From Variovorax paradoxus_P (GTDB taxonomy: Bacteria > Pseudomonadota > Gammaproteobacteria > Burkholderiales > Burkholderiaceae_C), in the NCBI RefSeq assembly GCF_050627025.1, contig NZ_CP192472.1: DNA of 64,000 nt; one strand, 5' to 3'. This document shows, in pieces, positions 56,024 through 64,000 of the stretch (position 1 is its first letter; every line of letters starts with the position of its first letter). The position numbers and the translations under genes were made by a program. The notes below the pieces were generated by a model. The model saw only the letters and a program-made list of their open reading frames with translations. It was not told where the DNA came from and did not search any database.

Positions 56024-56965
56024 TTGGCAGCCGCGGCCGCCTTGTGGCTCGCGCTGGCCATCGATCGCTGGCTGGGCGAGCCTTCGGTGCGCTGGCATCC
56101 GGTGGTATGGATGGGGCACTACCTCGGCTGGATTGGTCGCCGCATGGCACCGGCGGCAGTGGATGCAAGGCCGCGCGATCTGCCGCTGTTTCTGAAGGGC
56201 GCGCTGGCGTGGAGCGCTGGTGCGATGGTCGTCGGTGCGGTGGCCCTGGCGGTGCAGGCAACCGCGGTGCAATGGCTACCCGCCTGGGCGACCGCCGTGG
56301 TGCTCGCTTTCGCGCTGAAGCCGCTCTTCGCATGGCGCATGCTGCGCAGTGAAGTGCTTGCAGTCGAGGCGGCGCTCGCCGTGTCGCTGGACGCGGGCCG
56401 TGCGCAGCTCGCCCGGCTGGTGAGCCGGGACGTCTCCACACTCAGCGAAAGCGAAGTGCGCGAAAGCGCCATCGAATCGCTGGCCGAAAACCTCAACGAT
56501 TCGCTCGTGGCGCCGGTGTTCTGGTTGGTGCTGCTGGGGCTGCCGGGTGCGGCGGTCTATCGCTTCGCCAACACGGCCGATGCCATGTGGGGCTACTGCG
56601 GCGAGCGCGGAGGGCGCGACTGGACGTGGTTCGGCAAGTGGGCCGCACGTGCGGACGACGTGCTCTCCTGGCTGCCGGCGCGGCTTACCGTGCTGCTGCT
56701 GGCGTTCGCGGCGTGGCGATGGCCGCACGGGCTAGCGCGGCAGGCGCGCCGTACGCCTTCGCCCAACAGCGGCTGGCCCATGGCGGCGATGGCATTGCTG
56801 CTTGGCGTGCGCCTCGCCAAGCCGGCGGTGTATACCCTGAACGCAGATGGGCGACGTGCCACCGCAGACGACACGCAGCGCGCAGCGCAATTGGGCGGGA
56901 GGGCCGCGCTGGCATTGGCGGTGTGTGCATCATTGGCCATCTTCGCCATTGCGAGATGGGCATGA
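56024..56965 (+). CDS. cbiB: Cobalamin biosynthesis protein CbiB/CobD
   Basis: A 313-residue inner-membrane enzyme that joins aminopropanol phosphate to cobyric acid. IDRWLGEPSVRWHPVVWMG is the family opening, with later RDVSTLSESEVRESAIESLAENLNDSLVAPVFW typical. TTG 56024 is the start, four bases after cobO, with little alternative. The stop overlaps the next start. Confidence 0.92.
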   Translation: MAAAAALWLALAIDRWLGEPSVRWHPVVWMGHYLGWIGRRMAPAAVDARPRDLPLFLKGALAWSAGAMVVGAVALAVQATAVQWLPAWATAVVLAFALKPLFAWRMLRSEVLAVEAALAVSLDAGRAQLARLVSRDVSTLSESEVRESAIESLAENLNDSLVAPVFWLVLLGLPGAAVYRFANTADAMWGYCGERGGRDWTWFGKWAARADDVLSWLPARLTVLLLAFAAWRWPHGLARQARRTPSPNSGWPMAAMALLLGVRLAKPAVYTLNADGRRATADDTQRAAQLGGRAALALAVCASLAIFAIARWA

Positions 56966-57987
56966 CACAGGAACGAACGATATCGAGCCATTCGCTGCAT
57001 GGCGGTCCAGACGAGGCCGGCGCGGCGCAGCACGACTTTTCAACCAACAGCAACGCGGTGGGCCCATGCCCATCCGTTCAGGCCGCGCTGCGTGCAGCCG
57101 ATGCAACGCACTATCCAGACCCAGGCTACACATCGTTGCGCCGTGCGCTGGCAGCTTTTCATGGCGTTGCGGCCGAACGCGTGGTGATCGCTGCGAGTGC
57201 AAGCGAATTCATCCACCGCATCAGCGCAGCCTGGGCGCAAGGTGGCGGGCAGGATGTCTGCCTGCCCGCGCATAGCTATGGCGACTACGAACGCGCCGCA
57301 TCGGCCCGAGGCTTGCATGTGTTGCGCAACGCCGTGCCGCGAGCCGCGGCGACCCTGCGCTGGCTGTGCGAGCCCTCCAGCCCACTGGGCCAGCCCGAGG
57401 GCGGTCTTGAATCGCAATCGAAGCTCATCGACACCTGCGTGCTCGACATGGCCTACGAGCCGCTGCGCCTCGAAGGCCGACCATCGTTCGACGGGGCGCA
57501 GCGCAACCGCGTCTGGCAGCTGTGGACGCCGAACAAGGCGATGGGCCTGACAGGCGTTCGTGCCGCCTATGCCATTGCCCCTGAAAGCGACGAGGCCGCG
57601 GCGCTGCAGCTGCGCCTCGAACAACTGTCGCCCTCATGGCCCATCGGCGCGCATGGCGTGGCATTGCTCGAAACCTGGATCGGTGACGAAGCCCAGTCCT
57701 GGCTCGCGCAAAGCCTGCATACCCTGCGAGCATGGAAGGCGCAGCAGCGCACCCTTTGCGAATCGCTGGGTTGGCAGTGCCTGCCGAGCGATGCCAACTT
57801 TTTCTGCGCGCGCACCGGTGTGCCGTATCCGAAGCTGGCCGCAGAATTGCGCGCCGCGGGCGTCAAACTGCGAGACTGTGCATCCTTCGGCCTGCCTGGC
57901 TACGTGCGGCTGGGCGTCTTGCCGCCGCAGAGCCAACAGGTGCTGAAAGAAGCCTGGACACGCGCGGCCGTTGCCGCTGAACATTGA
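56962..57987 (+). CDS. cobD: L-threonine-O-3-phosphate decarboxylase (CobD/CobC)
   Basis: A 341-residue PLP enzyme of the aminotransferase fold type I that makes aminopropanol phosphate for the nucleotide loop. The PLP Lys is Lys192 in WTPNKAMGLTGVRAA. The N-terminal substrate segment HDFSTNSNAVGPCPSV and C-terminal LPGYVRLGVLPPQSQQ fit CobC/HisC-like enzymes. ATG 56962 overlaps cbiB; another in-frame ATG lies six bases upstream. Later cobalamin genes (cobS, cobT, cobQ) do not follow. Confidence 0.9.
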   Translation: MTQERTISSHSLHGGPDEAGAAQHDFSTNSNAVGPCPSVQAALRAADATHYPDPGYTSLRRALAAFHGVAAERVVIAASASEFIHRISAAWAQGGGQDVCLPAHSYGDYERAASARGLHVLRNAVPRAAATLRWLCEPSSPLGQPEGGLESQSKLIDTCVLDMAYEPLRLEGRPSFDGAQRNRVWQLWTPNKAMGLTGVRAAYAIAPESDEAAALQLRLEQLSPSWPIGAHGVALLETWIGDEAQSWLAQSLHTLRAWKAQQRTLCESLGWQCLPSDANFFCARTGVPYPKLAAELRAAGVKLRDCASFGLPGYVRLGVLPPQSQQVLKEAWTRAAVAAEH

Positions 57988-58017
57988 ACGGAAGCAAGCA
58001 AGAATCCACCGCCCACC

Positions 58018-58371
58018 ATGCTCTACGCCATCACCACGCTCTTTCTTTGCCAACTGGCCGGCGAACTGCTCGTGCAGTGGCTGGGCCTGCCGATTCCAGG
58101 GCCGCTGATCGGCATGCTGCTGCTGTTTGTCGCACTGCTGGTGCGCGGCGGCGTGCCGGAAGCACTGGGCGAAACATCCGGCCATTTGCTGCGCAACCTC
58201 ATGCTGCTGTTCATCCCGGCGGTAACGGGCGTCATGCTGCACTTTGAACGGGTAGGGCGCGAGTGGCTGCCGTTTCTTGCGGCCGGCATCGTGGGCGCGG
58301 CTTTCACCATGGCGGTGACTGCGCTCACCCTGCGGTGGATGATCCGCATCACTGGCAAGGAGGCGGAATGA
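58018..58371 (+). CDS. CidA/LrgA-family membrane protein
   Basis: A 117-residue holin-like inner-membrane protein with four hydrophobic segments (AITTLFLCQLAGELLVQWLG, IPGPLIGMLLLFVALL, LLRNLMLLFIPAVTGVML, FLAAGIVGAAFTMAVTALTL). The segment GLPIPGPLIGMLL is the family signature. It follows cobD by 30 bases but is not a cobalamin protein. The pair may export small metabolites or modulate autolysis. Confidence 0.88.
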   Translation: MLYAITTLFLCQLAGELLVQWLGLPIPGPLIGMLLLFVALLVRGGVPEALGETSGHLLRNLMLLFIPAVTGVMLHFERVGREWLPFLAAGIVGAAFTMAVTALTLRWMIRITGKEAE

Positions 58372-59099
58372 CCGCGCCTGCAAAGCTGTCAGAGATCTGG
58401 GTCTTCCTTGCGCAGTCGCCGCTGCTCTGGCTGTCGCTCACGCTGCTGGCGTACCTGGGCGCGCTCTGGCTGCACAAGCGCAGCGGCAACCGGCCGCTGG
58501 TCAACCCGGTGCTGGTGTCGGTGGTTGTGATCGTGACGGTGCTGCTTGTGACGCGCACACCTTACGACACGTATTTCGAGGGCGCCAAGTTCGTGCACTT
58601 TCTCATCGGGCCGGCGACCGTGGCGCTGGCCGTGCCGCTTTACGGCCAGCTCGGGCGGCTGCGCCGGCTGTGGCTGCCGATCGGCGTGGCGCTGCTGGTG
58701 GGCTCGGTGGCGGCCATTGTCTCGGCCATCGGCATCGCCTGGGTGCTGGGCGGCTCGCATGAGTTGATGATGTCTCTCGCACCCAAGTCGGCCACCATGC
58801 CCATTGCGATGGGCGTGGCCGAAAAGATCGGCGGGCTGCCCTCGCTCGCCGCAGTGGCCGCGGCCGTCGCGGGCATCTCCGGCGCCATCATGGCAACAGG
58901 CTTGCTGAACCTGCTGCGCATCGAGGAGCCCGCGGTGCGCGGCTTTGCCGTGGGTATGGCGGCGCATGGCATAGGCACTGCGCGCGCCATCCAGGTGAAT
59001 GAAACGGCAGGCGCCTTCTCGGCCCTGGCGTTGGGACTGAACGGCATTGCCACGGCGCTGCTGGTGCCGTTGCTGGTCAAGCTGCTGGGCGTTTTCTGA
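58368..59099 (+). CDS. CidB/LrgB-family membrane protein
   Basis: A 243-residue protein with six or more hydrophobic segments. LGPATVALAVPLY-like IGPATVALAVPLYGQLGRLR and APKSATMPIAMGVAEKIGG are the LrgB/CidB marks, and the C-terminal RGFAVGMAAHGIGTARAIQVNE is conserved. It overlaps the CidA-like gene (ATGA) and is its partner. Confidence 0.9.
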   Translation: MTAPAKLSEIWVFLAQSPLLWLSLTLLAYLGALWLHKRSGNRPLVNPVLVSVVVIVTVLLVTRTPYDTYFEGAKFVHFLIGPATVALAVPLYGQLGRLRRLWLPIGVALLVGSVAAIVSAIGIAWVLGGSHELMMSLAPKSATMPIAMGVAEKIGGLPSLAAVAAAVAGISGAIMATGLLNLLRIEEPAVRGFAVGMAAHGIGTARAIQVNETAGAFSALALGLNGIATALLVPLLVKLLGVF

Positions 59100-59152
59100 C
59101 CCGGGTTTTTCTGACGCAGAATGGCGCTCCCATCGACCTTGGAGCGCACGGC

Positions 59153-59620
59153 ATGGCCCACTACACGGCAGAAATCCTCTGGCAGCGAGGCGACCAGGAC
59201 TTTCTCGGCAACACCTACAGCAGAAGGCATTCGATGCGCTTCGACGGCGGCGCGGAGGTGCCGGGCTCTTCGTCTCCGCATGTGGTGCCGCTCCCGCTTT
59301 CAGATGCCGCGGCGGTCGACCCTGAAGAAGCTTTCGTCGCTTCGCTGTCGAGCTGCCACATGCTGTGGTTTCTCACCATGGCCGTCAAGCGTAAGTTCAT
59401 CGTCGACCGCTACTTCGACGCGGCAAGCGGAATCATGGAAAAGAACGCCGACGGCAGGCTCGCGATGACGGTGGTCACGCTTCGCCCGCAGGTCACGTTC
59501 TCCGGCGCCAACCTGCCCACGCGCGAGCAGATCGAGCACCTGCACCACCGGGCGCATGAAGAGTGCTTCATTGCCAACTCGGTCAAGACCGAGGTGCGCT
59601 GCGAGCCTGTGTTCGGCTGA
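59153..59620 (+). CDS. OsmC-family protein
   Basis: A 155-residue OsmC/Ohr-like peroxide-detoxifying protein. SLSSCHMLWFLTMA carries one of the paired Cys near residue 68 and the second is in RAHEECFIANSV near residue 137. It is of the OsmC subgroup rather than Ohr by its N-terminal strand layout. It faces the LysR gene end to end. Confidence 0.88.
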   Translation: MAHYTAEILWQRGDQDFLGNTYSRRHSMRFDGGAEVPGSSSPHVVPLPLSDAAAVDPEEAFVASLSSCHMLWFLTMAVKRKFIVDRYFDAASGIMEKNADGRLAMTVVTLRPQVTFSGANLPTREQIEHLHHRAHEECFIANSVKTEVRCEPVFG

Positions 59621-59642
59621 AGCAAGCCGAGCGCGGAGCGGC

Positions 59643-60557
59643 TCAGCGCCGCTGCAGCCGCGGGTTCTTCGCAAACAGTTCGGCCGCCCAGTCCACAAAG
59701 GCCCGCACCTTGGCGCTCAGGTGGCGGTTGGGCGGGTAGACGACGTGAATCGGCAGCGGGTCGCGGTGCCAGTCGGACAGCACCTCGATCAGTTCGCCGC
59801 TCTCCAGCAGCGGTTCGGCCATGAAGGTGATGCACTGCGAAATGCCAAAGCCGCCGAGCACCGCTGCCATGTGGGCATTGCTCTCGTTCACCGACACGCG
59901 GTACGGCCCATTGAGCTCGATGGTCTCGTCGCCTTTCTTGAACTCGTGCGGGTAGATGCGCCGCGTGCTGCCCGAAAAGTAGCTCACCACGTGATGCCGC
60001 TTCTCGATGTCGTTGGGGTGCTGTGGAATGCCGTATCGCTTGATGTAGGCGGGCGACGCCACCGTCACGAAGTGCAGGGTGCCGATGCGCCGCGCTACCA
60101 GCGACTGGTCGCTCAGCTCTCCGGCCCGGATCACGCAGTCGACGTTGTCGGTAATGAGGTCCACCGTGCGGTCGCTCACGCCCAAGTCGACCTGGATCTC
60201 CGGGTAGCGGTCGCAGAAGGTGGCCAGCGCCGGCAAGATGACCAGCCGCGCCACCGAGGTGCCCACGTCGATGCGCAGCCGCCCTGTGGGGTTGGCCTGT
60301 GCATTGGTCATGCTGGCTTCGATGTCGTCGAAGTCGTTCAGGAGGCGGGCCGCCCGTTCGTAGTAGGCCGCGCCGTCGGGGGTGACGGTCACGCGCCGCG
60401 TGGTGCGGTTGAGCAGCTTCACCCGCAGGCGCGATTCGAGCGCCTGGATCTGCTTGGTGACCGTCCCCTTCGGCAGGGCGAGCGAATCCGCAGCCCGGGT
60501 GAAGGTGCCTGCTTCCACCACGCGGACAAAGATCCGCATTGCCTGGATTTGATCCAT
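59643..60557 (-). CDS. LysR-family transcriptional regulator
   Basis: A 304-residue regulator. The N-terminal domain is MDQIQAMRIFVRVVEAGTFT to LLNRTTRRVTV, followed by a type 2 periplasmic fold from about residue 95 (GRLRIDVGTSVARLVILPA). CrgA-like. ATG 60557 was chosen over an upstream start that adds 21 unlikely residues. Divergent from the alpha/beta-hydrolase and RND genes, which it probably controls. Confidence 0.9.
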   Translation of the reverse strand: MDQIQAMRIFVRVVEAGTFTRAADSLALPKGTVTKQIQALESRLRVKLLNRTTRRVTVTPDGAAYYERAARLLNDFDDIEASMTNAQANPTGRLRIDVGTSVARLVILPALATFCDRYPEIQVDLGVSDRTVDLITDNVDCVIRAGELSDQSLVARRIGTLHFVTVASPAYIKRYGIPQHPNDIEKRHHVVSYFSGSTRRIYPHEFKKGDETIELNGPYRVSVNESNAHMAAVLGGFGISQCITFMAEPLLESGELIEVLSDWHRDPLPIHVVYPPNRHLSAKVRAFVDWAAELFAKNPRLQRR

Positions 60558-60628
60558 TGATGACTGTTCCTGGGAACCCGGCCCTTGCCGAGGGGAGCGG
60601 ATTCTCACACAAGGTGACAATCCCTATC

Positions 60629-60657
60629 GTTTCCCGGATTGTTCGCCGTTTGGAAAC
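60629..60657. promoter_or_regulatory. LysR-type dyad upstream of the hydrolase/efflux genes
   Basis: GTTTCC at 60629-60634 and GGAAAC at 60652-60657 form a perfect inverted repeat with 17 bases between, within the 181-base gap between divergent genes. Suitable for the LysR regulator at 59643-60557. Confidence 0.45.
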
Positions 60658-60738
60658 AGAGTAGGGGCAGGTTGCCTGTTTAACACCACACTGGCCGCCT
60701 TATATTTCGACTATCGCCAATCCTCCTGAGGTTGCCCC

Positions 60739-61620
60739 ATGTCACCCCGTCCGTCGTCCCGCTCTGCCGAAGCTGCTGCTCTTGCCGCGGCGCAAGGCGT
60801 GGAAGCCGATCTTTCGATCGAGCTTCCCGGCCGTGCGCCGGTGGATGCCCGGGTGTACGGGCAACGCCCGCGCGGCGAAACGGTGCCGCTGGTGCTGCAT
60901 TTCCATGGAGGCACCTTCGTCTGCGGCAACCTGGACAACGGACGCAACGTGGCCCGGCTGCTGGCTGGCGCGGGTGCGGTGGTGGTTTCGGTAGCCTATC
61001 CGCTGGCACCTGAATCGCCGTTTCCTGAACCCATCGAGGTGGGTTATGCGGCGCTCGAGTGGCTGTACAAGCAGCGCGTCAAGCTCGGCGGCAAGGGCGC
61101 CCAGGTGTACCTGGCCGGCGAAGAAGCCGGCGGCAATCTGGCCGCCGGGGTGGCGCTGATTGCCCGAGACCGGGCGCATCCCCCGCTGGCGGGGCAGATC
61201 CTTCTCTCGCCCATGCTCGACCCGTGCGCCGGCACCGCGTCGCTGCGCAAGGCCACCAACGACGAAGCCGAATGCCGTTGGGCCAAGGGCTGGGAAAAGT
61301 ACCTGAGCTGCCCCTCGAACGCGACGCATCCCTACGCCGTGCCGAGCGGATCGCTCCGGCTCGGAGCGCTGGCACCCGCGCTGGTGCTGGTGGGCGCCGA
61401 CGATGCCATGCGCGACGAGGCGCTGACTTTTGCCGGCCGCCTGCGCGCAGCCGGCATCGACGTGACGAGCAGCGTGCTGCCTGGCGCCGCCAACTGGCCC
61501 AAGGCGCTGTACGACCCCGAGCCCTCGGGCTGCAAGGCATGCGAAGCCAGCGTGCAGCAGCACTTCCGCGAATTTTTCAGTGCCACCACGCCGCCCCCGG
61601 TAGCACCCAAGCCCAGCTAG
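60739..61620 (+). CDS. Alpha/beta-hydrolase-fold protein with missing catalytic Ser/His
   Basis: A 293-residue protein with the HSL-like esterase fold: LVLHFHGGTFVCGN around residues 51-64 (oxyanion HGG), SVAYPLAPESPFPEP, and LVGADDAMRDEALTFAGRL with the usual Asp. The nucleophile elbow that should be GDSAGGN reads GEEAGGN, so Glu129 takes the place of Ser. The C-terminal His region reads LPGAANWPKALYD with no His. So the enzyme appears catalytically dead as an esterase. It lies between the LysR gene and an RND operon. It could be a binding or regulatory protein, or have a different chemistry. Confidence 0.85.
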   Translation: MSPRPSSRSAEAAALAAAQGVEADLSIELPGRAPVDARVYGQRPRGETVPLVLHFHGGTFVCGNLDNGRNVARLLAGAGAVVVSVAYPLAPESPFPEPIEVGYAALEWLYKQRVKLGGKGAQVYLAGEEAGGNLAAGVALIARDRAHPPLAGQILLSPMLDPCAGTASLRKATNDEAECRWAKGWEKYLSCPSNATHPYAVPSGSLRLGALAPALVLVGADDAMRDEALTFAGRLRAAGIDVTSSVLPGAANWPKALYDPEPSGCKACEASVQQHFREFFSATTPPPVAPKPS

Positions 61621-61771
61621 GTGGGCCGGTCGCGGCAGCCCAGCTGACGTCGCGACGCCACTCATCGGCCCACCGGTAACCCCGGTCATTTTTAGAAATC
61701 CGCCTCCTGGCGCCAAAAGCGCCGGGGTGGCCTGTTGCATCCCAAAAAGTCATCGAGAAGGACGAACCATC
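61621..61771 (+). other. Leader region of the second RND operon with stem-loops
   Basis: Between the pseudo-esterase and the adaptor gene, GTGGGCCG at 61621-61628 pairs with CGGCCCAC at 61667-61674 around an inner GTCGCG/CGCGAC stem, and a further hairpin GGCGC/GCGCC at 61709-61723. These may end the esterase message or structure the adaptor leader. No gene seen. Confidence 0.5.
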
Positions 61772-63022
61772 ATGTCGAACAACAAGCAAAAACTGTCTTC
61801 CGTCGCCCGCAAGGGCCTGTGGCCCACAGTGACCGGGCTTACCGCACTGCTGGCCGTGGCCGCCGCAGTGCTGGGCATGCACAGCTTCAAGGCCGAGGCC
61901 ACGGCACCCGCCGCGGCGCAACAGGGCACCCCGGTATCGGTGGCCACCGTGGCGCAAAGCGAAATCAACGCGTGGGACGAGTTCTCGGGCCGGCTCGAAG
62001 CCGTGCAGCGCGTGGATGTGCGCTCCCGCGTGGCGGGCGCCGTGCAGGCGGTGCACTTTCGCGAAGGCGCACTGGTGAAGCAGGGCGATCTGCTGATCAC
62101 CATCGACCCCGCGCCGTACGCCGCCGAAGTGGAGCGTGCCGAAGCCCAGGTGGCATCGGCCCAGGCTCGCCAGGCTTTCAGCCGCAGCGAGCAGGAGCGC
62201 GCCAAGCGCCTGTGGGACCAGCAGGCCATTGCGCAGCGTGAATACGACGAGCGCGTAAACGCCAGCCGCGAGGCCGATGCCAACCTGCGTGCCGCACAAG
62301 CGTCGCTGCAATCGGCTCGCCTGAACCTGGGCTACACGCAGGTGCGTGCACCCGTGTCTGGCCGCATCGGCAAGCTCGAAGTGACGCAGGGCAACCTGGT
62401 GGCTGCAGGCCCCGGTGCGCCGGTGCTGACCACGCTGGTGTCGGTGAGCCCGATCTACGCGAGCTTCGATGCCGATGAGCAGGTGATCACGCGCGCCCTC
62501 AAAGACCTGCCGAGCGGCGCCAGCGCACGCGGCCAGATCGAGAGCATTCCTGTGCAGATGGGTACGTCGGGCTTCGACGGCACGCCCTTCATCGGCAAGC
62601 TGCAGCTGATCGACAACCAGGTCGACGCTCGCAGCGGCACGGTGCGTGTACGTGCCTCGTTCGACAACAAGGACGGTTCGCTCATTCCGGGCCAGTTTGC
62701 CCGCATCCGCATGGGCCAGGCACGCAACGACTCGGCACTGCTCGTGAGCGAACGCGCCATCGGCACCGACCAGAACAAGAAGTTCGTGATGGTCGTGGGC
62801 GAAGACAACAAGGCCATGTACCGCGAAGTGACGCTCGGCGCATCCATCAACGGGCTGCGCGTGGTGAGCAAGGGCCTGAAGGCCGGCGACCGCGTGGTGG
62901 TCAATGGCCTGCAGCACATCCGCCCCGGTGCATTGGTGGTGCCGCAGACCGTGACGATGGACGCCAAGGCCGACACCAAGCAACAACAACCGGAACGCAT
63001 CGCGGAAGCCGCGAAGTCCTGA
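61772..63022 (+). CDS. RND efflux periplasmic adaptor (AcrA/MexE-like)
   Basis: A 416-residue membrane fusion protein. An N-terminal membrane/signal segment (LWPTVTGLTALLAVAAAVLG) has no lipobox Cys, unlike the first RND adaptor in the window. The lipoyl halves are VDVRSRVAGAVQAVHFREGALVKQG and YTQVRAPVSGRIGKLEVTQGNLV, with a long hairpin (AEAQVASAQARQAFSRSEQE) between. The beta-barrel and C-terminal domains are normal. It is followed by the pump gene 40 bases on. Confidence 0.92.
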   Translation: MSNNKQKLSSVARKGLWPTVTGLTALLAVAAAVLGMHSFKAEATAPAAAQQGTPVSVATVAQSEINAWDEFSGRLEAVQRVDVRSRVAGAVQAVHFREGALVKQGDLLITIDPAPYAAEVERAEAQVASAQARQAFSRSEQERAKRLWDQQAIAQREYDERVNASREADANLRAAQASLQSARLNLGYTQVRAPVSGRIGKLEVTQGNLVAAGPGAPVLTTLVSVSPIYASFDADEQVITRALKDLPSGASARGQIESIPVQMGTSGFDGTPFIGKLQLIDNQVDARSGTVRVRASFDNKDGSLIPGQFARIRMGQARNDSALLVSERAIGTDQNKKFVMVVGEDNKAMYREVTLGASINGLRVVSKGLKAGDRVVVNGLQHIRPGALVVPQTVTMDAKADTKQQQPERIAEAAKS

Positions 63023-63062
63023 ACTCGGAGGGGAGCGCGTTTGCGCTCGCCGGAGAAACAAC

Positions 63063-64000
63063 ATGAATCTCTCTAAATTCTTCATCGACCGGCCGATCTT
63101 TGCCGGCGTGCTGTCGCTATTGATACTGATAGCCGGCCTGATCGCGCTGCGCGGGTTGCCGATTTCGGAATACCCCGAAGTCGCGCCGCCCTCGGTGGTG
63201 GTGCGCGCCCAATACCCGGGCGCCAACCCCAAGGTGATTGCCGAAACCGTTGCCACGCCGCTCGAAGAGCAGATCAACGGCGTCGAAGGCATGCTCTACA
63301 TGGGCAGCCAGGCCACCACCGACGGCGTCATGACGCTGACGGTGACCTTCCGCCTCGGCACCGATCCCGACAAGGCACAGCAGCTGGTGCAGAACCGCGT
63401 CTCGCAGGCCGAGCCGCGCCTGCCTGAAGAGGTGCGGCGCCTGGGCATCACGACCGTCAAGAGCGCACCCGACCTGACGATGGTGGTTCACCTCGTCTCG
63501 CCGAACAACCGCTACGACATCAACTACCTGCGCAACTACGCGGTGCTGAACGTGAAGGACCCGCTCGCGCGCATCGAAGGCGTGGGCCAGGTGCAGATCT
63601 TCGGCGGTGGCGACTATTCGATGCGCGTCTGGCTCGACCCGCAGAAGGTTGCGCAGCGCGGCCTGTCGGCAAGCGACGTGGTGGCTGCGATCCGCGGCCA
63701 GAACGTGCAGGCCGCGGCCGGTGTGGTCGGCGCTTCGCCGGGCCTCTCGGGCGTGGACATGCAGCTGTCGATCAATGCGCAAGGGCGCCTGCAGAGCGAA
63801 GAAGAGTTCGGCGACATCATCGTGAAGAGCGGCACCGACGGCGCCGTGACCCGCCTGCGCGACATCGGCCGCCTTGAAATGGGCGCCGCCGACTACTCGC
63901 TGCGCTCGCTGCTGAACAACGACCCGGCCGTGGGCATGGGTGTGTTCCAGGCGCCGGGCTCCAACGCGCTCGACATCTCGTCGAACGTGCGCAAGACGAT
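63063..64000 (+). CDS. RND multidrug efflux pump (AcrB/MexF-like), truncated by window end
   Basis: The first 312 residues of an HAE1-type pump that would be about 1050 residues. The first membrane segment is FFIDRPIFAGVLSLLILIAGLIAL, the proximal loop ISEYPEVAPPSVVVRAQYPGA follows, and the porter domain continues to the edge. It pairs with the adaptor upstream. No outer-membrane factor is visible before the window ends. Confidence 0.95.
   Translation, partial: MNLSKFFIDRPIFAGVLSLLILIAGLIALRGLPISEYPEVAPPSVVVRAQYPGANPKVIAETVATPLEEQINGVEGMLYMGSQATTDGVMTLTVTFRLGTDPDKAQQLVQNRVSQAEPRLPEEVRRLGITTVKSAPDLTMVVHLVSPNNRYDINYLRNYAVLNVKDPLARIEGVGQVQIFGGGDYSMRVWLDPQKVAQRGLSASDVVAAIRGQNVQAAAGVVGASPGLSGVDMQLSINAQGRLQSEEEFGDIIVKSGTDGAVTRLRDIGRLEMGAADYSLRSLLNNDPAVGMGVFQAPGSNALDISSNVRKT

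Overview
The window is one continuous piece of high-GC chromosomal DNA with dense genes, short gaps and many ATGA stop/start overlaps. The gene content points to a betaproteobacterium of the Burkholderiales, most likely a Variovorax-like Comamonadaceae. Pointers are the tRNA-Leu/tig/clpP/clpX/lon block, a Bug-type (TctC) binding protein, hpnCDE squalene genes, 6S RNA downstream of zapA, a large cobalamin locus under a B12 riboswitch, and an aldoxime/nitrile cluster as in plant-associated Variovorax. The genus is an inference; no rRNA is present. I saw no insertion sequence, prophage, CRISPR array or plasmid function.

Layout. 1-5261: hemH (cut by the window edge), a HAD phosphatase, a NIPSNAP protein and a hpnC-hpnD-hpnE squalene operon ending in a small coupled unknown gene. 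5333-11808: kup potassium uptake and a two-gene RND efflux operon behind a promoter that overlaps a repressor-like dyad. 11835-18415: tRNA-Leu, trigger factor, ClpP, ClpX and Lon (protein folding and turnover), then tRNA-Gly, tRNA-Cys and tRNA-Leu with terminators between them. 18438-22030: two unknown proteins, an UMF1-type MFS protein and murI. 22027-28980: class I fumarase, a proVWX glycine betaine/proline transporter and class II fumC. 28989-38445: a reductase with divergent LysR, a UPF0114 membrane protein, acetyl-CoA synthetase with an unusual insertion, LapA-like and cytochrome c proteins, ilvD with divergent LysR, and lgt.

38526-44152 is a malonate-use operon: a MatR-like GntR regulator with its own dyad, malonyl-CoA decarboxylase, a Bug binding protein, an atypical crotonase and malonyl-CoA synthetase. 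44177-47444 is an aldoxime -> nitrile -> acid cluster (aldoxime dehydratase, nitrilase, divergent AraC regulator) in which the dehydratase reading frame is broken by one apparent missing base. 47470-49670 carries a universal stress protein, a TauE/SafE permease, the 6S RNA gene, zapA and a ZapB-like coiled coil.

49846-57987 is the cobalamin locus: riboswitch, btuB, cobU, btuF, btuC, btuD, cobO, cbiB, cobD. Together these import corrinoids across both membranes, adenosylate them, make the aminopropanol linker and activate the cobinamide; cobS, cobT and cobQ are not in the window. 58018-64000 holds a CidA/CidB-like pair, an OsmC-family protein, a LysR regulator, an alpha/beta-hydrolase-fold protein that appears to have lost its catalytic serine and histidine, and a second RND efflux operon cut by the window end.

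The points most worth a second look are the frameshifted dehydratase, the apparent pseudo-esterase beside the efflux genes, the palindromic in-frame insertion in acs, the operator-like dyad before the first RND operon, the hairpin placed directly before the fumarase start codon, and the crotonase lacking its second catalytic glutamate inside the malonate operon. No wholly new defence or mobile system was evident.
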